A stretch of 64,000 bases of DNA from Symsagittifera roscoffensis (Eukaryota; Xenacoelomorpha; Acoela; Convolutidae), in assembly GCF_963678635.1 (NCBI RefSeq), contig NC_087068.1:29204318-29268317 (forward strand). The letters run 5' to 3'. Positions 1 to 9,031 of the stretch are shown here, in pieces (the first letter of the stretch is position 1; every line of letters begins with the position of its first letter). A program made the position numbers and the translations under genes. The notes beneath the pieces were generated by a model. That model did not search any database. It saw only the letters and a program-made list of their open reading frames with translations, and was not told the DNA's origin.

Positions 1-346
1 TGACACAAGTGTTCAATGCAAGTACTGAAATCTGCTCCATCATGAATCGAATGTAACAGAGAGCGTCTCTCCGCTTCGCACACGCTACTGCTGCTCCCTC
101 TTGGACTATCAGATCCCTCAGTATCGTCATAAGGAAAACCTTCTCTTCTTTTGACCTCTTCCTTTCTTCTGAATCATATTCTTTGCGAGTCGGTCCCATC
201 ATGCACCAGGCGAACCTCTGTTCTTGTAACTCTGTTCTTACGTAAGGTACTGCCATGAGAGCGTGTATTCTTGGCGCTGTCCTCATCTCTTCTTCGAAGT
301 ACCGTAACACCACTGCTTTCCATGGAAGGCTCATCAACTGCTCCAT
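1..346 (-). CDS. ORF f of the downstream cassette, partial, unknown function
   Basis: An ATG at 346-344 opens a frame with no stop to the window edge (115 codons seen). It starts 9 bp after the stop of the preceding ORF, so it continues the tightly packed minus-strand cassette. The visible part is rich in Arg, Glu and Met, with a charged region that includes a run of Lys/Arg/Glu, and no signal peptide or membrane segment. I do not recognise the family. It ends outside the window. Confidence 0.55.
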   Translation of the reverse strand, partial: MEQLMSLPWKAVVLRYFEEEMRTAPRIHALMAVPYVRTELQEQRFAWCMMGPTRKEYDSEERKRSKEEKVFLMTILRDLIVQEGAAVACAKRRDALCYIRFMMEQISVLALNTCV

Positions 347-355
347 CGTTTCTGA

Positions 356-1093
356 CTATATCTCAGACGACGCTAAAGTCCCGTACGCCTTCTGCTTGAG
401 GGTGGTGTCTTGCAACATCGTTTCCAGATAACCTTCCGTGGCCTTTTCGTCTTCCAGGGCCATCACATACCCTCTAGCCGAGTTTCGGTACTCCAACATT
501 TCCATGTATCCACCGGCTGGTTCATCTATCGACATAGCCTCCGATACTGTCAGTCGGTTATACTCCACTGGTACTAGTTGTCCTGCGACACTTACCTTTC
601 CGTGATTCATGGGAGATGGCTTAAAGTCTTTCATTGTGCTCTCTCCACATTGGCTGAGTATTTCCATTTCTAAGGTTGCTCCAGTTAGAGTGCGGTCACT
701 CCTTTTGGATTTATAACCTGTTGACTTTATTCCCGCCATGAGAATGGGTGGCACCATCGCTATATCAGTCAACATTTTATCTGTGCCAGGCAATTGATAA
801 TCACCTTGTCCCAAATCCATGACCTCTTCGACTCGTTTCCTTTTCGCTGAATTGACAGCTTTCATCGATATCTCCGAATCCACCTTCGTCTTTCCTACTC
901 TCCTCGGTATCACTCTGCCGCCTAACTTCATTTTCATTGCGTTGATCTTATCAATCACCAATTTCAATCGCATCGTTCCTCTCCTGGTTCTTGACAGATA
1001 CACCACCTCTCCTTCATCGTCCTGCGGTGTCATCTTGATGGGAGAATTCGCTTCACTTTCATCAGTGGCTGAGTCAATCAACAACTCACTCAA
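356..1093 (-). CDS. ORF e of the downstream cassette, unknown function (245 aa)
   Basis: The 245-codon frame starts with ATG at 1093 and overlaps the previous ORF stop by four bases (ATGA), an arrangement typical of compact viral or polycistronic coding. The N-terminal third is acidic, followed by a basic stretch around residues 36-90 that is rich in Lys and Arg (including a KRKR run near residue 84). The C-terminal third is acidic with several Tyr-Met pairs. There is no signal peptide, transmembrane helix or zinc motif. I do not recognise a family. The long open frame in an otherwise decayed element suggests real coding history. Confidence 0.55.
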   Translation of the reverse strand: MSELLIDSATDESEANSPIKMTPQDDEGEVVYLSRTRRGTMRLKLVIDKINAMKMKLGGRVIPRRVGKTKVDSEISMKAVNSAKRKRVEEVMDLGQGDYQLPGTDKMLTDIAMVPPILMAGIKSTGYKSKRSDRTLTGATLEMEILSQCGESTMKDFKPSPMNHGKVSVAGQLVPVEYNRLTVSEAMSIDEPAGGYMEMLEYRNSARGYVMALEDEKATEGYLETMLQDTTLKQKAYGTLASSEI

Positions 1094-1533
1094 TCTCCCT
1101 TCACACTCATCAAGCTTGTCAAGGATTCCCGCATCAAGGGTCGGTTGAGACCTGTTTTCAGAATGGACTGGGTCCCATAGCTCTGAACTACTGTCCAGAC
1201 TTCTTCCATGAACGCCACTCTGTACAATTTACATCCCGTCCAATTTTCATGGTCTCGGTGATGTACTTCCCATTCTTCTTCGGGCAACGTTCCCAAGAAA
1301 GGTACTTTGGTTGAGCCCTCTATTCTTCTTCTTCTAGGCGATTCCATGAGGATTCTTTGTTCATTATTTCTTGAATTGCCAGGAGAGCTGCTCTCCAGCA
1401 AATCCCGTTTCGTTTCCATAAAGGCTGACGGAGGCTCCAGTGTCGAAATTTCTTCATCCGCTGGCTCAGTCGTCTCTAACGTATCCGCGTTGTTCTCAAG
1501 ATCACTGAATATATTGAAATCCAGGCTGGACAC
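1090..1533 (-). CDS. ORF d of the downstream cassette, unknown function (147 aa)
   Basis: This 147-aa frame overlaps the end of ORF c by 58 bp and the start of ORF e by 4 bp. The N-terminal half is acidic and low in complexity (many Glu, Ser, Thr). The middle has a basic RRRR cluster near residues 68-71, followed by a Trp-containing segment. It could be an independent small protein, or part of one longer protein with ORF c that has been separated by a frameshift; the 58-bp overlap in another frame fits either. No known domain is visible. Confidence 0.5.
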   Translation of the reverse strand: MSSLDFNIFSDLENNADTLETTEPADEEISTLEPPSAFMETKRDLLESSSPGNSRNNEQRILMESPRRRRIEGSTKVPFLGTLPEEEWEVHHRDHENWTGCKLYRVAFMEEVWTVVQSYGTQSILKTGLNRPLMRESLTSLMSVKGD

Positions 1534-2348
1534 TCCTCCTGTCGATGCCCTGTCGTCTTCCCCACCAGCTTGACTTGCATCTTGTTTCTTCCCACAAAGT
1601 ATGTATCCATCGTTGCTACGAAATTCCCTATTCTCCTTTCATTGGTTTCGAATGCTCTCAACCTAGGAGTTTGTACCACAGAGAATGCTCCAAGCAACAT
1701 CCTTATTATCAGAGGGAATTCAGGGATTGCCTCCGTCAGCTTCTCGTAATCACCCCAGTCTTTCGTCTCTTCTCTCACCTTATGATATGCTGCAGTGAGA
1801 CGAGGAACTCTGCTCATTTCACCATTCGTCTTGTCATAGGGTCTCAGATTCCAAAGCTTCGGAAACACCTCGATGTGTCCTCTTTCTACTTCTCCCATGC
1901 GATCACGGAAATGATCGTCAAAGTTGATGACTGTCATCTCCGACTCTGATATTTTCGCAAATAACAGATCTTCACTCATGAGCTCCCGCAATGTGTGCTG
2001 CTCACACCAGTTCAGGGCACTACCGTCCACTGCTGATATGAGGTTCAGGTGCAGCACCGACCTCCTATACGCCTCCACCTTAACGTCAGGGAACGCAAAC
2101 GTGACTGCTGGTCCATAGATCACTGTCACAAACTCCGTGACTCCTCTGATCAGTGCTAAGGGATCGGTTCTCATAGCCACGCTCAGATCGGTTAACAGGG
2201 GCATGCCTCCAACATGTCGTCTAACATCTTCTTCTCTTTCGATGGTCTCATCTTCTCCCGTTCCAAAGCGATTTTGTTGTAAGAAATATTGGATAAGAGT
2301 GTGTCTCAGGTCTCTTATCTTATTCCACGAGTCCGTGGATTCCTTCAT
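1476..2348 (-). CDS. ORF c of the downstream cassette, unknown function (290 aa)
   Basis: The frame begins with ATG at 2348, three bases past the stop of the SGNH ORF (2352-2354). The protein looks globular and mostly soluble, with mixed hydrophobic and charged segments and a hydrophobic patch near residues 83-105. No membrane span, signal peptide or metal-binding motif is evident, and I do not recognise a family. The abrupt junctions with the ORFs on both sides suggest that it either belongs to a polycistronic set or is a piece of a larger polyprotein. Confidence 0.55.
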   Translation of the reverse strand: MKESTDSWNKIRDLRHTLIQYFLQQNRFGTGEDETIEREEDVRRHVGGMPLLTDLSVAMRTDPLALIRGVTEFVTVIYGPAVTFAFPDVKVEAYRRSVLHLNLISAVDGSALNWCEQHTLRELMSEDLLFAKISESEMTVINFDDHFRDRMGEVERGHIEVFPKLWNLRPYDKTNGEMSRVPRLTAAYHKVREETKDWGDYEKLTEAIPEFPLIIRMLLGAFSVVQTPRLRAFETNERRIGNFVATMDTYFVGRNKMQVKLVGKTTGHRQEECPAWISIYSVILRTTRIR

Positions 2349-2351
2349 ATC

Positions 2352-5276
2352 TTAATTCCTCACTCTCTCTCTCATCTGCTCTGGACAACGTGTCAATTTC
2401 ATTAGTCCTCCCAAGTTTCCGTGGGTAATCGCAATCAGTGTTAGAAGCCCATCTAACCGCAGGTTCTGGATTCCTTCGGTGAGCAGCATCGCCGGTCCTT
2501 TCACGAAACCCTCTGCTCCAAACGTCACGAACAAGGCTAGTAGTTCCACTATTGACACTTCCACTACTGCTTGGAGGAATTCCTTTATCAAGTAATGAGA
2601 GAGTTTCGGGTAGACTTTTGCCAAGAAGGACGCGGTCCATCCGGCTCCCAACCCTTCCAGCATGCTGTCCGTCCGTTCAAAGTCTTCCTGTCCCTTCACT
2701 TCCTGGGTCCAGAAGGTTTCCAGGGTAATCTGACACATTCTGTTTACAAATTCAGCGGTCTTTTCTTCAGCATTTTCCGCCAGGTTCACCTCCCTTAACA
2801 AGTAGGCATGGATCTTCGTGATCATCACAGGGCCTTGCTCAAAAGCATCTGCACCCAATGCCGCTACTCGAGGATTTAGGTGTAGCCACTGGTTGGCTTC
2901 CGGCTTGGTTCTCAAAACCATCGCCTCCAAATGAGCTCTAGTCTCTCTATTTTTCCTTCTCGTGTTTTCACCTGTCACTTCCATTGCTCGGAACCATAAG
3001 TCGTTGGACATCGCTACGATCACTCGATGGTCTTCGTCTATTCCCGGCTTAAGCTTGAGTTGTCGACTGAAATTGGACAGTTCCAACCCCAGCACCTCGT
3101 CCAACACTAACATGTGCAGCGCATGGTCCTTGAATCCTCTCATCGCGTTCGAGATATCTGACCACACTGCAGGTAGTTCAGCCCTGAGTGGCCTCAGGTT
3201 CTCCATCTCTATCATGCGATTTGGGGCTGATATGATCACGTCATATTTTCTTTCCGAAAGCAAGGTCACAGTCGCATACACGAATTTCAGTCCATCCGGG
3301 AGATGTGCATACCCCGGAGACAACGCGAATACTACTCTCGGTGTCACTTTGGTGAACGACCCCTCCTTCGTCGCATCCACCACTTCACCCATCGACTCAA
3401 GGATATCTTTTATCGCTGGCCACACAGCGTTCTCTGCCGTTGTAGGATCTCTGAGTCTGCTCAGAAAACCTCTACTGTGTAGATGGTCATTGATGCCAGC
3501 AAACACGATCTTAATTGGGTTCATGTCCGTCTGCCTTTGTACCCCTATAGCCAGAGATACCGATTGCAGTAGGTCCAGATCGACCGCTGCCAACATTATA
3601 ACGTCCGGCCAAAACAGAGACTTGGAGGTATACGTGAACTCTGAATTCGCTACTATCATGATCTTGGCCTTCCTCATTTCTGCTTTGTCATAGGCGGCGA
3701 TGATGGTCTCATCCTTCTTTATCGCCTTCAATCCGCCGTACAGTTGGACATCACCATCTTGATTCACTAGTTTCGGGTATATTCTTTCCTTCACATGACC
3801 AGGGGGTGTCGTCAGCTGCCTGAACATCTTCACGTGTTGTCCAATCGGCGCTCTCGTCGTCAGAAGTCTTCCTGGTCTCTCTTCCCGATTCCCCTCATCA
3901 TGATTCAACCTCACGTCTTGCAATGGTCTCGCATTCACTGGTCTCATTGTGTTGTTAGAGGGCAGTCCCTCTAGGTCAGCAAATCTCAAGGCCGTCGTGG
4001 AGCTGAAATGTATGCTAGCGGCTATCAACCAGTCTACGCCGGTTATCGAGTACAGTCTGCTGACGGATAGCATCGCTCTATTCAGCATCCTCCTTGCATC
4101 TTCGATGAAGCTTACCCTCTGGAGATCCAGCTTCATTAGTTCGTCTTTGTATACATGCCAGGGAGATGGTATGTGTCTTGACCACATCAACGAGCCTCTG
4201 CCCGGGCGTCTTTCCTCTCGACTGGTACTTGTCGTCTCCGATCTCGTGTCCGATCTAGACGTGCTGGTTATCTCTTCGATTGGGTTGACAGATCCTATTC
4301 TTCTCCTAGGATGGATGGTCCTCCTCTTCGGCGCTTCTCCCAATCGATCCTGTACGTCTGTCCTTTGACCTGGTTCGCTGGAGCTCTGTTGTCTGTAGTT
4401 CGTGACGGCCGGGACCGTCCCCAAGCGTGTTTCCAGGCTAGGAGGCACAAAGGTGGTAATCACCGCGTCAATCGTTGTTACATCCTCCTTCAGCACTCCT
4501 GTGTCAAAGAGTTCCGCCTCTAGTTCATCCAACCGCTCTTGGAAGACTCGATTCAACCAAGCTTGTCCTTCGATACTATCGAAGTGGATGCCGTCCGTGG
4601 TCAGTCTGGCCTGATCCATAGCTCTCAACTCATGTTCGATGTCCATGAGGATCATTTTTCCGGCATTCCGGCTTGCGAGATTCCTCAAGATGTTATTCCA
4701 CCTGACGACTCCTTCGTTGTGCCTTCTTCCTGCTGCTGACAAGCTCCTCGTGTTCTTTGGCACAGCGCAAACGGTCAGTACCGCGCAATTGAGTTTCTGC
4801 CAGAGGGTGGTAAACAAACACACCATCAATGATTCCCATAGTGCTTCCTGCTCATCCGAACCTCTGGAGATGTCATTCGTTCCAACTAGGATCATCACAT
4901 TGGGGATCCTCCCAGGATTCATTAGTTCCACCATTCGATATAACTTGGCTATCGTCGCGCCTCCGAAGGCCATCACCGTGGTGACCCAAGAGGTCCTCAA
5001 ATTCGATAGTACTCTGACCAAGCTGTCTCACAGTATCAGATGTGATGTCCCCAGTGGTGGTTGCTGCAGGTTTACTGCCGGGTTCCAAGTCGCTCGATTG
5101 AAGCAAGCTCTCGGATCTGTCTCCGGAACTCCCGTGAAATTGTATCTCAATTGATTGTTCTTTTGTACGTCTATTACGCGAGACACTGTCTTCGCTGGCA
5201 TCTTCAGTATTCTTCTCTCTGGGGCCTTCGAGCTCCCCATGAGTGGCGTCACGTCACTTATCCCCTGTCTGATCAC
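2352..5276 (-). pseudogene. ORF b: SGNH/GDSL-like hydrolase domain fused to a long C-terminal region, one in-frame stop
   Basis: One frame runs from 5276 to 2352, interrupted only by a TGA at 5030-5028. The N-terminal part matches SGNH hydrolases in block order: a hydrophobic strand then [stop]-DS at the GDS nucleophile block; GG of an 'AFGGA' segment; 'VGTNDIS' (block III, GTND); and 'DGIHF' (block V, D-x-x-H with catalytic Asp/His) about 160 residues on. The stop sits where the family has the Gly before the catalytic Ser. The remaining ~700 residues form a disordered Arg/Ser/Thr-rich linker and a long globular region I do not recognise. SGNH enzymes usually cleave ester bonds of lipids or glycans; esterase domains occur in some CR1 LINE ORF1 proteins and rotifer terminons. 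A TTG at 5021 after the stop is unlikely to be a true start. The frame overlaps ORF a by four bases (GTGA). Confidence 0.75.
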
Positions 5277-6088
5277 GGTCTGGGAGAGTCGTACTCTGCC
5301 CGTGTCGTCGATCGTTCCATAGGGGACTGCCCACGAGGATTACTCCTTGCAGGTATCGCTTTTTCCACGGCTGTAGTTAACGCCATCCGCTCTGATCGCT
5401 CCTTGTAGTCCTGCCTCAAGCGCTCAATTTTTTGACCCTGCTTTTTGTTGCAGTCTTCGAACAATCTTTTCCACATGTCTCGGTCGTCCTCCGCGATGAG
5501 CATGGTCTTAGTCACCTCGTCCAGCTCCTTTCTCGTTCTTTCCAGCTCGTCCTTTATCCCATCAAGATCCTGCATGGTTTGGTTCGTCTGAACCTTCTGT
5601 TCTGCTTTCGCCCTCTTTGGTGGCACAGCTGCTCTCAGTGGTGAACCCGACGAGGCAGCCTCGCTGTTCATCTCCTGATGCTTTCTCGTCAGCCCATGTT
5701 TGGGCTTGAAGGGCATAGGCATTTCACCTGGTTGGTAAGTCCTAGAACTTCCCAATCCAGGCTCATTCGCCAAGTCACTCCCTGAGAGAGCCCCGTTTCT
5801 CCACCTCATCACTCTCATGTTCGGGCGGTCTAGTACTCCCCTCTCTCCATATGCTGCCATCAACAGGACTTCCGTGGGGCAGTCCCCGCGGTTGTCATGC
5901 CCCAAGATGTTGATCAGGGCGGTCAGCAACATGACTACCTCTGGGTCCTCCAGAGCAAAGTCTCGATCCATCAGCCGACGATAGATCGCATCTATCATCG
6001 GTCCTACATATGCCTCTGCCAGGTCCATCAATTCATCCAAGTTGAAATTCTCCATACGGTTCTTCAGATTCGATTCGATTTGATTCAA
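5273..6088 (-). CDS. ORF a of the downstream cassette: coiled-coil protein of unknown function (271 aa)
   Basis: This is the first ORF after the non-coding spacer. Residues 1-70 look helical and acidic, residues 100-170 are Pro/Ser/Lys-rich and probably disordered with a basic PKRAK patch, and residues 175-240 form a charged heptad-like coiled coil (Leu spaced among Glu/Lys/Arg). No enzyme motif is seen. Its stop overlaps the opening of the SGNH frame (GTGA). Layout and composition (oligomerising coiled coil plus basic segment) recall a structural or nucleic-acid-binding protein, but no family is recognised. A candidate splice acceptor lies 40 bp upstream. Confidence 0.6.
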   Translation of the reverse strand: MNQIESNLKNRMENFNLDELMDLAEAYVGPMIDAIYRRLMDRDFALEDPEVVMLLTALINILGHDNRGDCPTEVLLMAAYGERGVLDRPNMRVMRWRNGALSGSDLANEPGLGSSRTYQPGEMPMPFKPKHGLTRKHQEMNSEAASSGSPLRAAVPPKRAKAEQKVQTNQTMQDLDGIKDELERTRKELDEVTKTMLIAEDDRDMWKRLFEDCNKKQGQKIERLRQDYKERSERMALTTAVEKAIPARSNPRGQSPMERSTTRAEYDSPRP

Positions 6089-6457
6089 AGGTTCGACTCA
6101 AGTGAGTAATTAAATGATCAATCAGGATCTAGAAAAGAAGTCACAAATATCACACTTGTCAGTTTCACCTTAACAGATATCGTTAAAAATTGCTTAAAAA
6201 CAGTTCAGATAAAAAGATATTTATCCTAAAATTTATTAAAATCAATCGGTCTCTAAAATTTTGGAATTCGACCTAAGATTGGACAGTCCAAACTTTGGAT
6301 CTATTCCTGAGATCGTCATTCAGTTGTTCATGGTCACTAATCCCTTCTTACCAAGGATCTTAATAACATAACACATAACATGACATAACACACATATCAC
6401 ACATTACCTACATTACATCCAACTTTGTCTTTAGCCTAACACCCTCTCGCACGTCAT
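6089..6457 (-). other. Non-coding spacer between pol-macrodomain and the downstream ORF cassette
   Basis: About 370 bp with no ORF, AT-rich compared with the ORFs on both sides. It includes a repetitive TGTTATG/TGTGTTATG stretch around 6,365-6,410. It separates two otherwise contiguous blocks of coding sequence, the position where retroviruses place an env leader or splice acceptor. Confidence 0.6.
6129..6146 (-). promoter_or_regulatory. Candidate splice acceptor upstream of ORF a
   Basis: On the minus strand the sequence TGTGACTTCTTTTCTAG is a pyrimidine-rich tract ending in AG, 40 bp before the ATG of ORF a. Retroviral and errantiviral env genes are expressed from spliced subgenomic RNA using such a site. 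Its function here is inferred. Confidence 0.3.
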
Positions 6458-7267
6458 TCAGCCTATACTTAAGTAATATTTCTTATGTAAATATACTTGT
6501 ATATTAGTATCAGAGAATATCACGTGTACAAGCGCATACAATTCCCGAGGGTGCAGTCGTCCTCTGTTTGAATCGTACACTGGAAGCGAGAGCTCCTTCA
6601 CGTCCATTTCCACGAGGAATTCTTTCAACCTCGTCAAGGACAAGACTAGGTTCTCTGGGTCTACGTGTTGCTTCTCCGTCGCCCTCGTCACCAAGAAGCA
6701 TAGGTATTTTCCCGGTATCTGTGACGCCGCCGGAGGTAAGGCTGCTACGCCCCCTACTCCTGGTCGTTGCTTCCAAAGGAACTCTATGTTTTTATATTCT
6801 CTCTTAAAATCTGCCGCTAACGCTGTCCTAAAACTCATGTCTGCTGTGATTGCTATCGCACATGTTCTATTTGTGAGTATAAAATCCCCCACTACCCGGA
6901 CAAAATTATCCATCGACGTCCCCGTCGATCGCATACCGGGTATCAAGTCGAGGTTAGAAGCCGGAATAAGTAGTTGTCCTTCCTGGGCAGCCCAGGAAGG
7001 ATCATCTCGTTCGGTCTTGATGTATTTCATGCTTTCACGATCTACTTCTTGAATCGTGACACTGGTCTCCTCTGGGTCGGACGTCATTTCGTTCAGCCAT
7101 TCTAAGACACGCAGGTTCGTCAAGTGTTGTTCAGATGACTGCTGTTGCTCGTCGTCGAATTCTACCTCAGGTTTCGACCGGTCGTCGACCCACTCATCAT
7201 CGTGATCATCGACTTTGTCAATGTCTTGTGACACAGTTACTTCTTCTAGACCCACTACTTCTTCCAC
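6458..7267 (-). pseudogene. Macrodomain (TARG1/OARD1-Poa1p type) at the C-terminus of Pol
   Basis: The 269-codon frame is acidic for its first ~90 residues (linker), then carries a domain that lines up with the OARD1/TARG1 class of macrodomains, which bind ADP-ribose and remove it from proteins. Landmarks are 'VVGDFI' (family V-x-GD-L), 'ADFKREY' (family LFKKKF), 'GKYLCFLVTRA' (family GRYIYYLITKK), 'PENLVLSL' (family YENLQKSL) and 'KELSLPVYD' (family TDLSMPRIG). From memory of human OARD1, the catalytic Lys84 falls on Arg, Asp125 on Gly, and the MGAGIA loop is lost, so hydrolase activity is doubtful although the fold looks kept. The frame opens with GTG rather than ATG and joins the integrase tail by a one-base slip, so it was probably part of Pol. 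Confidence 0.75.
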
Positions 7268-8486
7268 TATTTCTTCAGATCTATCCTATCCACTACAAAG
7301 TCGTCACCGTAAGGATTATATTTCTTTCTGGGTCTTGTCCCGTCTTTCTGACGAGTCTGTATCGTGAACGGAAGATCCGGTTCCAAATTGTTGTGAACCT
7401 CCATCTGTTCGGGATCCTGCCAATCCTCCTCTGCCTAGGGTAAGGTTTCATCGTCCGCTTCGATCACCTCGTTTGGATCCAGGTCCAGCGGTGTATCCGT
7501 TCCTTCCTCCAAGACTTCGTTTCCATCGTTCTTCTCCCTGGTGCCCTTCTCGTTGACCTCACAAGCAGGATCCATCATCAGATGGTCCCCTTCTGCTATG
7601 TCTGCGGGTATACACCAGTCTTCTGTCGATAGATTGTGTGGCTTAATGGTCTCGTAGTGGGCGGCTCGACCAGTACTCAATCTATAAAAGCGTCCCTCCT
7701 GGTGCACCTCTGTAATCATGAAGGGTCCCCTCCATTTCTTTAGGAGCTTTTTCGTCCCTTTTGGTGGTATAACGTTCTGAAATACCCATACGTAGTCTCC
7801 CACCGAGTAAGCTTTTGCACCAGCTGCTTTCCTGTCAGTTTTTTTCCTCTGCCTTGCCTGTGCTTGCTCAGTATTTCGTCTACATAAATCGTTCAACTCC
7901 TGTTGGCGTCTGATCACATCCCTCACGTAGACCTGTGGAGACGTTTTCTTTCCCTCATACTCTGGGTAGAAGAAGGTTAAGGGTAAAGACTTCTCGTGTC
8001 CAGTTAGCATCATGCGTGGACTGACTCCGGTGGTGGAGTGTTGCGTGCTGTTATATGCTCCCATCACCTGCGGAAGGTATATGTCCCAATCGGTCATGTA
8101 CCTGGAACAATATACTCTCAGCATCGACACTAACGTCCTATTCTGTCTTTCCACTAAGCCATTCGTCTGAGGGTGGTATGTCGTGGAGTGAGCCTGAGCA
8201 ACCTGTGAGCGTCTCATAAGCTCTTTCGTAAGCTCTCCTACGAAAGCTGTTCCATTATCCGATTGAAACGTCATCGGACAGCCATGTCTCGCTATCCACG
8301 TATTGATCAGGTGGTCGCATGTCTCTTCCGCCGAGGCAGTTATGCAGGGCACGGCCTCTTCATACTTCGTAAAATGATCTATCATGACCAACACTTGATT
8401 ATAACCATTGTCTGTCATGCATATCTTTTGGTGATCTATCTGTACCACCTCGTTGAATTCAGACGACTCGATTGATTGTAAAGGAA
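7268..8486 (-). pseudogene. Integrase catalytic core and C-terminal region
   Basis: The main open frame (8448-7435) has the DDE triad of LTR-element integrases: Asp in 'QIDHQ', Asp in 'QSDNGTAF' and Glu in 'GLVERQNRTL', with 35 residues between the last two. A GPY/F-like segment ('VWVFQNV...KKWRGPFMI') and a basic C-terminal part follow. The frame begins inside codons that should continue from the zinc-finger ORF, so a frameshift lies near 8,460-8,490. At 7435-7437 a TAG interrupts it; beyond that the same frame stays open for about 50 codons (acidic, then an Arg/Lys-rich 'RPRKKYNPYGDDF' segment) until it slips into the macrodomain frame. The enzyme would insert element cDNA into the genome. 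Confidence 0.85.
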
Positions 8487-8986
8487 ACCCGCAACTTCCT
8501 TGGATCCTTGACCTGTTGGCTTGACAGAAATGCTGTTACCCACCTCTCGCATGCCTTTTTCATCCCAGGCCACTCAAAGCGCTTCGGGAACCTCTGATAT
8601 ACTTTGTCGATCCCCTGATGGCCCATCTGACCATGTGACCTGAATAATAGTTCTGTCTGATAGAGTTGCGGTAACACTATCGCGTTATACTTGTATAGGA
8701 CTCTGTCTTCCTCTCTTCTTTTGCAAGCCACAATCCCGTCCTTGTTCAAATATACCCTCCCTTCCTTCTGCATGAAGTACTGTCTCAGGATACGATAACT
8801 ATCTTCCTCGAGGTCCCCTTTATCCGGAGAACCATTCTCGATCCACCTTTTCAGGTTGCTTGTCATGCGATCATTTTTCTGCGCCCTGAGAAGATCCGAG
8901 AGTCTGTATCTCGCCTTCAAGTACGTCTTCATGACCCTCATCTGACTATTCAGCTCATTGGGCTGGTGTGTGTCTTCTTTCAACAT
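8459..8986 (-). pseudogene. Integrase N-terminal zinc-binding domain
   Basis: A 175-codon frame upstream of the integrase core. It includes 'FRSHGQMGHQGIDK' (the HH half of the HHCC zinc-binding domain) and then 'ACERWVTAFLSSQQ'. At the second half of the motif the first Cys is present but the second Cys is replaced by Ser, so the zinc site is damaged. The last residues of the frame (about 8459-8490) diverge because of a frameshift into the core frame. It belongs to the same Pol polyprotein as the neighbouring fragments. Confidence 0.75.
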
Positions 8987-9031
8987 AACGCACCAAATCT
9001 TCGCCAGCGGCTGTGTCTCTTGCTTGAAAGG

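Noticed and set aside
819-1148. Plus-strand ORFs across 800-15,900 (several over 100 codons)
   Set aside because: They lie opposite minus-strand ORFs with recognisable domains or cassette packing, and show no domains themselves.
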